64,000 nucleotides of DNA, from contig NZ_BARG01000038.1 of NCBI RefSeq assembly GCF_000376565.1, positions 287,348-351,347 on the forward strand, written 5' to 3'. The stretch is from Streptomyces hokutonensis. GTDB taxonomy: Bacteria; Actinomycetota; Actinomycetes; Streptomycetales; Streptomycetaceae. Under the pieces are notes generated by a model that saw only the letters and a list, made by a program, of their open reading frames with translations, ran no database searches and was not told where the DNA came from. The stretch's first letter is position 1, and each line of letters begins with the position of its first letter. Shown in pieces: positions 40,621 to 48,589 of this stretch. The position numbers and the translations under genes are program-made.

Positions 40621-42926
40621 TCTCCCTCGGCGAGCCGTATGTCGAGGAGGTCCGCGCCGTAACGCACCCGGACGTCGGCGGCTCGTGCCGCCCGGATGCA
40701 CGCGGCCTCCAACTTCCCTGCTTTCCAACGGATGTCCACGGTGAGACCGCCACGGGCGCGCAGTCCGTACACGCTGCCCCCCGGCCATGCGGCGGGCAGC
40801 GCGGGGAGCAGTTCCACGTCCCGTCCGTCGGACTGGAGCAGCATCTCGGCGATCCCGGCCGTGCCGCCGGCGTTGCCGTCGAAGGAGTAGATGTTCTGCG
40901 CCGCGCCCGCCACCCCGCCGGCCGAGAACGACATCAGGTTCGCCTCGCTGGCGTCCGCGATCAGGCTGGTGAGGTGCTTCAGGGCCGCGTCGCCGTTGAG
41001 CAACCGGGCGAAATAGACAGTGAAGTTGGCCTCGACCCACTCGGTCTGCTCCCAGCCCGGGGCCTGCTGTCTGCGCGCAATGGTGACCTCGGCCGCGCGT
41101 GCCAGGTCCGGGGTGTCGCGCGGGGTGATCTGGCGCTCCGGGAACAGTGCGCTGAGGTGGGAGGTGTGCCGGTGACTGGGCTCGGCCTCTTCGTAGTCGT
41201 GAAGCCACTCCTGCAGTTGCCCGTGTCGTCCGATGCGGAACGGCGGCAGTCGGCGGCGCGCGGCGGCGATGCTGGTCCTCAAGTCGGCGTCGACACCGAG
41301 CAGTTCGGCACTCTCCGCGCAGATCCGCAGCACCGCCTCCATGAACACCCGGTCCGCGGTCGCCCCCATGGACACGGAACACCGGCTGCCGTCGGGCGCG
41401 AGATACCAGTTCTCCGGCGACTCGGACGGCCCGGTGACGAGCAGACCGTGCTCCGGCTCCTCGACCGTGTAGGCGAGCAGGAACTCGGCGGCTCCGCGCA
41501 GTACCGGGTACGCGCGCTCCCGGAGGAACGTCTCGTCGCGGCCGTACTCGAAGTGCTCCCACAACTGGAGGGCCAGCCAGGCCCCGCCGGTCACGTTCAT
41601 GCCCCAGCCGATACCGGAGCCGGGTGCCGTGTATCCCCACGCGTTGGTCACCGTGTGCGCGACCCAGCCCGGAGCGCCGTACAACTGCTGGGCGGTGGAA
41701 CGGCCTTGGTCCGCCAGGATGTCCAGTAGGCCGAACAGTGGCTCCTGGCACTCGGCCAGGTTGGTCGGTTCGGCGGCCCAGTAATTCTGCTGGGTGTTCA
41801 TGTCCAGGTGGAAGTCATTGGTCCAGGGCGCGCTGCTGGCCAGGCCGTCGTTCCACAGGCCCTGCAGGGCAAGCGGCAAAGGGGAGTTGGGGCGGGAGCC
41901 GGCCACCGTGAGGTAGCGGCCGTACTGGAAGTAGAGGGCCATCAGCGCGTTGTCGGCCTTGCCGGAGGCGAGCCGTTCGCGGCGGGTGTCGGTGGGGGCG
42001 GACGCGAGGTCGGGCGGCGGTGAACCGAGATCCAGTGAGACGCGTCGCATCAGCGACTGGTGGTCCGCGATGTGTGCTGCCCGCACTGTCTCGTATCCGG
42101 CCTCCATGCCTGCGGACAGCAGTGATTCCGCGCGCTTTCGCGGGTCCGCTCCGGCCCAGTCGGTGCCGACCACGACGTACACGACCGCGCTGTCGGCGCC
42201 CTCCAACTGGAGTGTGTCTCCAGTGTGTTGCACGGTGCCGCCCTCGGCTTCGAGATGGGCGCGGATCTCCAGGGCGACGCCCTGCCGCCCGTCGCTGTGC
42301 AGGCTCTCGTACGCATGGCCGTCGAAGGTGACGCAGGTGTCCGTGGTGCTTGTGCTGCCGGGGAGTATGCCGTCCCGGATCGAGAGGGCGAAGGCCAGCG
42401 AGCCGGGACGGTCCGGGGTGAGGCGGATCGCCATCAGGCCATGAGGGTTGGTGGCGAACACCTCGCGGGTGAAGCGGACGCCGTCCTGTTCGTAGGTGAC
42501 CTCGGCGAGGCCCGTGTCCAGGTCCAGCGTCCGTCGGTAGTCGTGAGCCGGAGGGCCGTCGGGGAAGGTGAGTCGCACTTCCGGCAGGGGCAGGTTGGTC
42601 CCGAACAAGCTTGGTCTGCCCGGGAGATGCTCGGCTGCGAGCCGTTGTGCCTCGGCGTGGTCTCCCGCGAAGAGGAGTTCGCGGATGCGCGGGAGCTGCT
42701 GGCGGGCGGTCGGGTTCAAGTCCGTTGTGGAGGGGCCGCCCGACCATGCGGTCGACTCGGAGAGCTGGATCCGCTCGCGGTCGGTGCCGCCGTAGATCAT
42801 GCCGCCGAGACGGCCGTTGCCTATGGGCAGTGCTTCGAACCAGCGGGTGGCGGGGCGGTCGTAGTGGAGCAGCCCGGGTGGGACGCGGACAGTGCGGATG
42901 CTCTGGTCGGTGAGGGCTTTCAGCAT
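40596..42926 (-). CDS. GH95 alpha-L-fucosidase-like glycoside hydrolase (cytoplasmic)
   Basis: A 776-residue GH95 enzyme. The N-terminal domain starts YDRPATRWFEALPIGNGRLG with WSGGP soon after; the catalytic (alpha/alpha)6 barrel has FHLDMNTQQNYWAAEPTNL (373-390), GWVAHTVTNAWG (420-431) and PSESPEN (500-506), where Glu505 is the likely acid. There is no signal peptide, so it acts inside the cell on imported oligosaccharides. Characterised GH95 enzymes have Asn-x-Asn at the first motif; here the first position is Asp375. Activity could therefore be altered, for example toward L-galactosides. It follows the ROK gene by 43 bases. Confidence 0.88.
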   Translation of the reverse strand: MLKALTDQSIRTVRVPPGLLHYDRPATRWFEALPIGNGRLGGMIYGGTDRERIQLSESTAWSGGPSTTDLNPTARQQLPRIRELLFAGDHAEAQRLAAEHLPGRPSLFGTNLPLPEVRLTFPDGPPAHDYRRTLDLDTGLAEVTYEQDGVRFTREVFATNPHGLMAIRLTPDRPGSLAFALSIRDGILPGSTSTTDTCVTFDGHAYESLHSDGRQGVALEIRAHLEAEGGTVQHTGDTLQLEGADSAVVYVVVGTDWAGADPRKRAESLLSAGMEAGYETVRAAHIADHQSLMRRVSLDLGSPPPDLASAPTDTRRERLASGKADNALMALYFQYGRYLTVAGSRPNSPLPLALQGLWNDGLASSAPWTNDFHLDMNTQQNYWAAEPTNLAECQEPLFGLLDILADQGRSTAQQLYGAPGWVAHTVTNAWGYTAPGSGIGWGMNVTGGAWLALQLWEHFEYGRDETFLRERAYPVLRGAAEFLLAYTVEEPEHGLLVTGPSESPENWYLAPDGSRCSVSMGATADRVFMEAVLRICAESAELLGVDADLRTSIAAARRRLPPFRIGRHGQLQEWLHDYEEAEPSHRHTSHLSALFPERQITPRDTPDLARAAEVTIARRQQAPGWEQTEWVEANFTVYFARLLNGDAALKHLTSLIADASEANLMSFSAGGVAGAAQNIYSFDGNAGGTAGIAEMLLQSDGRDVELLPALPAAWPGGSVYGLRARGGLTVDIRWKAGKLEAACIRAARAADVRVRYGADLLDIRLAEGETLALGLG

Positions 42927-42969
42927 GACGTGCGCTTTCGGGACGGGGCCAACTCGTAGGCGACGCTGG

Positions 42970-44121
42970 CTACTTGGCGGGTGCGAAGACGTGCTGGGCG
43001 GCTATGGCGGCGCCGCCGCGGGCCCATTCCTCGAAGGGGAGGGGTCTGACGACGAGGTCGCAGTCGGCCGCCGCGCCGAAGGCACGGGCCGCGAAGGTGG
43101 CGCGGATCTGGTCCTCGTAGAGGTCGTAAGTGGCCACGCCCTCACCGGAGATGATGATGCGTTCGGGGCCGATGAGGTTGGCGACGGAGGCGATCGCCAG
43201 GCCCAGGGCGTGACCGGCCCGGGCGAAGACGGCGCGGACGGCGGCGTTGCCGGCGTGGGCGAGGCGGACCGCGCCGTCCATCGTCAGCTCGGGGTCGCCC
43301 GTCGCCTGGCGGGCCTGGTCGATGATGGCCTGGGTGGAGGCGACGGCTTCCACGCAGCCGGTGTTTCCGCAGGTGCACACGCGGTCGGTGCCGCCCACCG
43401 GCAGGTGGCCGACCTCGCCCGAGACGCCGTGGGCACCGGAGACGACCCGGCCGCCGATGGAGATGCCGCAGCCGATGCCCGCGCCGACGGTGACCAGGGC
43501 GAAGGACGACAGCCCGGCCCCGACACCGAACCACTGCTCGGCGACGGTCAGGGCGCGGACGTCGTTCTCGATGACGGTCGGCAACTCCGTTGCGTCCCGC
43601 ACCAGTTGGGCGAGTGGTACGCGGCGCCAGTTGAGGAAGGGGGAGTACTGGACGGTCCCGGTGTGGCCGTCGACGTCGCCGGAGATCGTGACGCCGATGC
43701 CGTGCAGGGCACCGGGCGCGTACGGCTTGGCCTTCGCGTTCAGTTTCTCGACGAGCCGGGCGACGGCCAGGACGACCGTGCCGACGTCACGCGAGCCGAG
43801 TGCGGACCGCGCGGTGGCCAGGGTGCGTGCGGTCAAGTCGGCGAGTACACCGATGAGTTCGTCACCGGTGATCTTCACGCCCACGAAGCGGGCGCGCTCG
43901 CCGCGTACCGCCATGAGCGTGGCAGGGCGGCCCTGGGTCTGCTCGGTGGAGCGGCCCAGCTCGGTGATCCAGCCGTCGCTCAGCAGCGGAGTGGCGACCT
44001 TCGTGACCGCGCCGGGCGACAGACCGGTACGGCGCCCGACTTCGGCGCGCGTGAGCGGGCCGTGGGCGAGAAGGGTCTGGAAGAGCAGAGCGGCCGCGGG
44101 GGGCTGATCGGCGAGCGTCAT
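42970..44121 (-). CDS. ROK-family transcriptional repressor
   Basis: A 383-residue ROK regulator. The N-terminal winged helix (LLFQTLLAHGPLTRAEVGRRTGLSPGAVTKVATPLLSDGWI) precedes the sugar-kinase-like domain with GIGVTISGDVD, LVTVGAGIGCGISIGG and GEVGHLPVGG. The zinc-type motif CTCGNTGCVEA is intact. It heads the GH95 operon and is divergent from the GH27 gene; the palindrome at 44136-44148 directly upstream is its probable operator. An ATG five codons earlier (44136) is an alternative start. Confidence 0.9.
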   Translation of the reverse strand: MTLADQPPAAALLFQTLLAHGPLTRAEVGRRTGLSPGAVTKVATPLLSDGWITELGRSTEQTQGRPATLMAVRGERARFVGVKITGDELIGVLADLTARTLATARSALGSRDVGTVVLAVARLVEKLNAKAKPYAPGALHGIGVTISGDVDGHTGTVQYSPFLNWRRVPLAQLVRDATELPTVIENDVRALTVAEQWFGVGAGLSSFALVTVGAGIGCGISIGGRVVSGAHGVSGEVGHLPVGGTDRVCTCGNTGCVEAVASTQAIIDQARQATGDPELTMDGAVRLAHAGNAAVRAVFARAGHALGLAIASVANLIGPERIIISGEGVATYDLYEDQIRATFAARAFGAAADCDLVVRPLPFEEWARGGAAIAAQHVFAPAK

Positions 44122-44490
44122 GCGGCGACCATACATTTCCACTGGAAAAGAAGATAGAAGAAGGATCGCGCTGATCGACGTCCGTCTTCCGTCCTCATCT
44201 CCCGAATCCGCCTCCATTCTTTCCACGAATGTCGATGATTCGCGCGGCGCAATATGTTGACGCTGGAAGAAAAGCCTGGCTACATTCGCGGCACCTCGCG
44301 ACAGATGGATGGGACGTCCACCGACGCAGGTGGCGGCCGGTTTCCTCCCCGACCGGCCGTCGTCGTACGGCCACGAGGGCGGATCCGAACGCCCACTCAC
44401 CAATTTCCCCATGCGGCTGACCGTGCAGGGACACTTCCGGACCTTCCCAGGGCCCCGCCGTGCCTTTTCGCGCCGAGATGGAGTAAACAC
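44122..44490. promoter_or_regulatory. 369-base ROK/GH27 intergenic region
   Basis: This is the only gap above 300 bases. Besides the ROK palindrome and its half sites it holds a candidate promoter TTGACG (44257-44262) - 18 bases - TACATT (44281-44286) directed at GH27, leaving a leader of about 200 bases. The leader (44293-44490) remains open in the GH27 frame, but the signal peptide shows the true start is 44491. I see no riboswitch or further gene in it. Confidence 0.5.
44136..44148. promoter_or_regulatory. ROK operator candidate TTTCCA-C-TGGAAA
   Basis: Perfect 6-bp arms around one base, 15 bases upstream of the ROK start. Half sites recur toward the GH27 promoter: TTTCCA at 44220-44225 and CTGGAA at 44263-44268. 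Confidence 0.5.
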
Positions 44491-46566
44491 ATGGCTCGTC
44501 CAGCAGGACCCGCGTCATTCGTACGGCACAGATCCGGTGCGCGCGGTGGGTTCCTCCGTCGCCTGTCCGTCCTGGCCGCCGGCGCTCTCGTGGTGTCCCT
44601 CGCGGCACCGGCCGCCGCGTCGACCGCGGGCCCCGGCGCGACTCGGCAACAGGCGGTCCTGGCCGCCAAGCCCTATATGGGCTGGAGCAGTTGGAGTCTG
44701 GAGGCCACCAGCCATCCCGGCTACGGCGGGGTGAGCTGGCTGACCGAGGCGCACGTCAAGCAGCAGGCCGACGTGGTCGCCTCGAAGCTCAAGTCCCACG
44801 GCTACGAGTACATCAACGTGGACGCCGGCTGGGCGAGCGGCTTCGACCAGTACGCCCGGCCGACCGCGAACCCCACCACGTTTCCGCAGGGCATGAAGTC
44901 GCTGGGCGACTATCTCCACCACAAGGGCCTCAAGTTCGGGCTGTACCTGGCGGTCGGCCTCGACCCCGTCGCGTACGGCGACGGGAAGACACCGATCCAC
45001 AACGTGCCGGGCTGCATCACCTCGGACATCGTCTATCCCGACCTGCGGAAGACCAACGGGTGGAACTCCGCGTACAAGATGGACTTCACCAACCCCTGCG
45101 CACAGAAGTACATCGACTCCCTCGCCGACCAACTGGCCGGCTGGGGTGTGGACTTCCTCAAGGTCGACGGTGTCGGCCCGGGTTCGTGGCAGGGCGACGC
45201 CGACCACGACAACACCCCGGACGTGAAGGCCTGGCACACCGCGCTCCAACGGACCGGCCGTCCCATCCAGTTGACGCTCTCCTGGTCACTGAGTCACACC
45301 CAGGCGGACACCTGGAAGGCCAACTCCAACGGCTGGCGGGTCGACACGGATGTCGAGTGCTACTGCGACACGCTCGTCACCTGGAACAACTCGCTCAAGG
45401 TGCGCTGGAACGACGTCGTGCAGTGGATCGACGACGCGGGACCCGGCCACTGGAACAACCTCGACTCCCTGAACGTCGGCGTCGGCGCCATGGACGGCCT
45501 CACCGAGGCCGAACGGCAGAGCTACGCCACCCTGTGGGCCATCGAGTCGGCACCGCTGTACTCGGGCGACGACCTCACCAAACTCGACGCGTACGGGCTG
45601 AAGTTGCTCACCAACGACGAGGTCATCGCCGTGGACCAAGCCGGTCATCCCGCGCGGCCGGTCAGCCAGACGACGAACCAGCAGACCTGGTACGCCCGTA
45701 ATCCCGACGGGAGTTACACCGTCGCCCTGTTCAACCTGGGCTCCGAAACCGCCGACGTCACCGCGGACTTCACCGACCTGGGCATTGGCGACTCGGCCGC
45801 GGTCCGTGACCTGTGGCAGCACAAGAACCTCGGCCGCGTCTCCGGACACCTCACGGCGAACCTGCCGCCGCACGGCTCACGGCTCTTCACCTTCACTCCG
45901 ACCCGGCAGGGCGCCAACCCCGGTACTCCGCTTGGCGTCCACGGCACCGCCGCCACCTCCACGAGCGTGTCGCTGGCCTGGGACAAGGTGAACACCGGCA
46001 CCTCGCCCGTCACTCGCTACACCGTCTACGCCGACGGCCGCCCGGTGACCACCAGCACCGGCACCACGGCGACCGTCAACGGCCTGAGCGCGGCAGATGC
46101 CCACACCTTCACCGTCGTCGCCCGTGACGCCAAGGGTCGAACATCGGCTCCCAGCAAGGTCGTTGAGGTCACCACGCCCGCGTCCGGTGGTCCCACCGCC
46201 CACGAGGCCGAGGCGCCCGGCAACATCCTCACCGGCAACGCCGTCGTCGCGGGCTGCGACGGCTGCTCCGGCGGGAAGAAGATCGGCAACCTCGGCGGCG
46301 GGGTCGTGTCCTTCACCCACGTGAGCGCGCCGAAGGACGGCACGTATCTGCTGAAGCTGGACTACGTGGACGCCGACTCAAGTCGTGTCATCGACCTGTC
46401 CGTTGGGGCCACGACGCTCCAGGTTCCGGTGCCCGGCACCAACGACAACGCCTGGGGCACCCCGCAGTCCCTCACCGTCCCGGTGCCGCTGAAGGCCGGC
46501 GACAACACGATCGGCTTCGGCAACGCGACCGACTACGCGCCGGACATCGACAAGATCACCGTCTGA
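44491..46566 (+). CDS. Secreted GH27 glycosidase with FN3 and CBM35-like domains
   Basis: A 691-residue exported enzyme. After a signal peptide (about 1-44, ending AAAS) comes a GH27 barrel: PYMGWSSWSLEA (61-72), YINVDAGW (107-114), the nucleophile motif FLKVDGVG (Asp226) and RVDTDVE (acid/base Asp287). A Greek-key domain, an FN3 module (about 470-560) and a CBM35-like module (HEAEAPGNILTGNA to the end) follow. Family activity is alpha-galactosidase, but FLKVDGVG and GWSSWS depart from the canonical LKYDN and GWNSWN, so another galacto-configured substrate such as beta-L-arabinopyranoside is possible. GGAG lies seven bases before the ATG. Confidence 0.87.
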   Translation: MARPAGPASFVRHRSGARGGFLRRLSVLAAGALVVSLAAPAAASTAGPGATRQQAVLAAKPYMGWSSWSLEATSHPGYGGVSWLTEAHVKQQADVVASKLKSHGYEYINVDAGWASGFDQYARPTANPTTFPQGMKSLGDYLHHKGLKFGLYLAVGLDPVAYGDGKTPIHNVPGCITSDIVYPDLRKTNGWNSAYKMDFTNPCAQKYIDSLADQLAGWGVDFLKVDGVGPGSWQGDADHDNTPDVKAWHTALQRTGRPIQLTLSWSLSHTQADTWKANSNGWRVDTDVECYCDTLVTWNNSLKVRWNDVVQWIDDAGPGHWNNLDSLNVGVGAMDGLTEAERQSYATLWAIESAPLYSGDDLTKLDAYGLKLLTNDEVIAVDQAGHPARPVSQTTNQQTWYARNPDGSYTVALFNLGSETADVTADFTDLGIGDSAAVRDLWQHKNLGRVSGHLTANLPPHGSRLFTFTPTRQGANPGTPLGVHGTAATSTSVSLAWDKVNTGTSPVTRYTVYADGRPVTTSTGTTATVNGLSAADAHTFTVVARDAKGRTSAPSKVVEVTTPASGGPTAHEAEAPGNILTGNAVVAGCDGCSGGKKIGNLGGGVVSFTHVSAPKDGTYLLKLDYVDADSSRVIDLSVGATTLQVPVPGTNDNAWGTPQSLTVPVPLKAGDNTIGFGNATDYAPDIDKITV

Positions 46567-46574
46567 TCCACCAG

Positions 46575-46589
46575 TTCGTACCGTACGAA
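46575..46589 (+). promoter_or_regulatory. 15-bp palindrome over the ribosome binding site of the ABC transporter operon
   Basis: TTCGTAC-C-GTACGAA has perfect 7-bp arms and overlaps the GAAGGAGG sequence just before the permease start at 46600. It could be an operator or a small hairpin that hides the ribosome binding site. Confidence 0.4.
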
Positions 46590-46599
46590 GGAGGGTGCT

Positions 46600-47619
46600 G
46601 TGGTGGTCACATCGCAGGGCAACCACACAACGCCGGTGAGACCGTGGCCCGGTGAGCCGGGTGTGGTGGCCACCACAGCCAACTCGCCGGTCAAGAAAAG
46701 GAGTTCACCGAGGAAGGGGCGGCGCCCCACCGTCACGCGTTCGGCCGCGGCCCGCCGCCGGGACCTGCCGGTCGCCCTGCTGCTCATCCTGCCCGCAGTG
46801 ATCGGCTTCGCGACCTTCTACGCCTATCCGACCCTGCGCGGCATCTACCTCAGCTTCACCGAGTTCCACGTCCTGAGCCCGCCGAAATGGGTCGGGCTGG
46901 CCAACTTCCGGGAGCTGTTCGGAGACGACGTCTTCTGGCACTCGCTGCTCGTCACCGGCTACTTCGTCCTGCTGTCCGTCGTCTTCGGCACCCTGACCTC
47001 GCTGGTGACAGCGGTGGTGCTCGATCGGGTGACCCGGTCCTCGGCGCTGCGCGGAGTGATCCTGCTGCCGTTCCTGATCTCCAACGTCATCGCCGCGCTG
47101 GTGTGGCAGTGGATGCTCGACCCGACCCTCGGCATCGTCAACATCGCCCTCAAGCACCTGACCGGCCACTCCGTCCTGTTCTTCGGCAGCGGGGGATGGG
47201 CGATCCCCTCCCTCGCGGCGATCAGTGTCTGGAAGTGGATGGGCTACTACGCCCTGTTGATCTTCGCCGGACTGCAGACCATCCCGCCGACCATCTACGA
47301 GGCCGGCCGGGTCGACGGCGCGAGCGAGATCCAGATGTTCCGCCGGCTGACCGTGCCCCTGCTGCGGCCGATCCTCGTCATGGTGGTCGTCCTGACGGTG
47401 ATCAACTCGTTCCAGCTGTTCGACATCGTGCAGGTCACCACCGAGGGCGGTCCGGCCAACGCCTCGAACGTGCTGCAGATGTACATCTACCGCAAGGCCT
47501 TCCGCCAGTTCGACTTCGGCTACGCAGCCACCATGTCGCTGGCCCTGTTCGCCCTGCTCATCGCGGTCACCTTCACCCAACTGCGGCTCGCCCGCGCCAA
47601 CGAATCCGACCTGAGCTGA
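46600..47619 (+). CDS. Sugar ABC transporter permease (MalF/UgpA type)
   Basis: A 339-residue inner membrane permease with an unusually long, basic cytoplasmic N-terminus (about 60 residues) and six membrane segments beginning LLLILPAVIGFATFYAYPTL. The EAA loop EAGRVDGASEIQMFRRLTVPLL (about 235-256) contacts the ATPase. GTG start behind GAAGGAGG. It lies 33 bases after the GH27 gene and 13 bases before the second permease, so it imports the sugar released by these glycosidases. Confidence 0.9.
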   Translation: MVVTSQGNHTTPVRPWPGEPGVVATTANSPVKKRSSPRKGRRPTVTRSAAARRRDLPVALLLILPAVIGFATFYAYPTLRGIYLSFTEFHVLSPPKWVGLANFRELFGDDVFWHSLLVTGYFVLLSVVFGTLTSLVTAVVLDRVTRSSALRGVILLPFLISNVIAALVWQWMLDPTLGIVNIALKHLTGHSVLFFGSGGWAIPSLAAISVWKWMGYYALLIFAGLQTIPPTIYEAGRVDGASEIQMFRRLTVPLLRPILVMVVVLTVINSFQLFDIVQVTTEGGPANASNVLQMYIYRKAFRQFDFGYAATMSLALFALLIAVTFTQLRLARANESDLS

Positions 47620-47632
47620 AGGAGGCCGCCCC

Positions 47633-48571
47633 ATGGCTGTCACCGTCGCACCCGGCCCGGCGGCGCTCCCGCGTCGTCCGCCCCGGAAGGACACCCGCAG
47701 GTTCTCGCCCGGCAGGGCCGTGGCCTGGACCTACCTCGGCGGCATCGTGCTCGTCACCCTCTTCCCCTTCTACTGGATCCTGCGCACCGCGCTGTCGAAC
47801 AACTACCAGCTCGCCACCAACCCGTCCTCGCCGCTGCCGGTGGGCTTCACCTGGGGCGCCTTCGAACGTGTCCTCGGTATCGCCACCACCGCCGAGGCGC
47901 AGGCCCAGGGCGGTTCGGGTGCCACCCTCGACATCGCGATCTATCTGCGCAACTCGCTGATCTACGCGTCCGTGCAGACGGCGCTCATCGTGCTGCTCTC
48001 GGCAGCCGCCGCCTACGCCTTCTCCCGGCTGCACTGGCGTGGCCGCGACCTGGTGTTCAACATCCTGATCAGCGCCCTGATGGTGCCCAGCGTGTTCACG
48101 CTGCTGCCCAACTTCGTGCTGGTCAAGGACCTCGGGCTCACCGACACCTTTGCCGGACTCATCCTCCCCGGCGGGCTGTTCCAGGCCTTCGCGCTGTTCT
48201 TCCTGCGGCAGTTCATGCTCGGCCTGTCCACCGAGGTCGAGGAAGCCGCCATCATCGACGGCGCCGGCCCGCTGCGGATCTTCTTCCGGATCATCCTGCC
48301 GATGTCGGCCGCGCCGATCGCCACCGTCTCGCTGCTGATGTTCGTCAACGCCTGGAACGACTACTTCTGGCCGCTGCTCATCGCCAACGACCAGAGCGTC
48401 CAGCCCCTCACCCTCGCCCTCGGCGTCTTCAAGCAGTCCTCACCCCAAGCCGCCCCCGACTGGGCCGGGTTGATGGCCGCCGCCCTCATCGCGGCGCTGC
48501 CGATGCTGCTGCTCTTCATCGCCTTCGGCAGACGCATCGTCAACTCCATCGGCTTCTCCGGCCTCAAGTGA
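47633..48571 (+). CDS. Sugar ABC transporter permease (MalG/UgpE type)
   Basis: A 312-residue permease with six membrane segments. FPFYWILRTALSNNYQLATNPSS is the typical first loop, and the EAA motif is EEAAIIDGAGPLRIFFRIILP. The tail GFSGLK is usual for the family. GAAGGAGG precedes the ATG. It forms the channel with the preceding permease and works with the binding protein encoded next. Confidence 0.93.
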   Translation: MAVTVAPGPAALPRRPPRKDTRRFSPGRAVAWTYLGGIVLVTLFPFYWILRTALSNNYQLATNPSSPLPVGFTWGAFERVLGIATTAEAQAQGGSGATLDIAIYLRNSLIYASVQTALIVLLSAAAAYAFSRLHWRGRDLVFNILISALMVPSVFTLLPNFVLVKDLGLTDTFAGLILPGGLFQAFALFFLRQFMLGLSTEVEEAAIIDGAGPLRIFFRIILPMSAAPIATVSLLMFVNAWNDYFWPLLIANDQSVQPLTLALGVFKQSSPQAAPDWAGLMAAALIAALPMLLLFIAFGRRIVNSIGFSGLK

Positions 48572-48589
48572 GCAGTGAAAGAAGGAACC

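Noticed and set aside
46653..46680. Palindrome GTGGTGGCCACCAC in the permease N-terminus
   Set aside because: It lies inside codons for Val-Val-Ala-Thr-Thr and is easily explained by GC-rich codon choice; no positional support for an operator.
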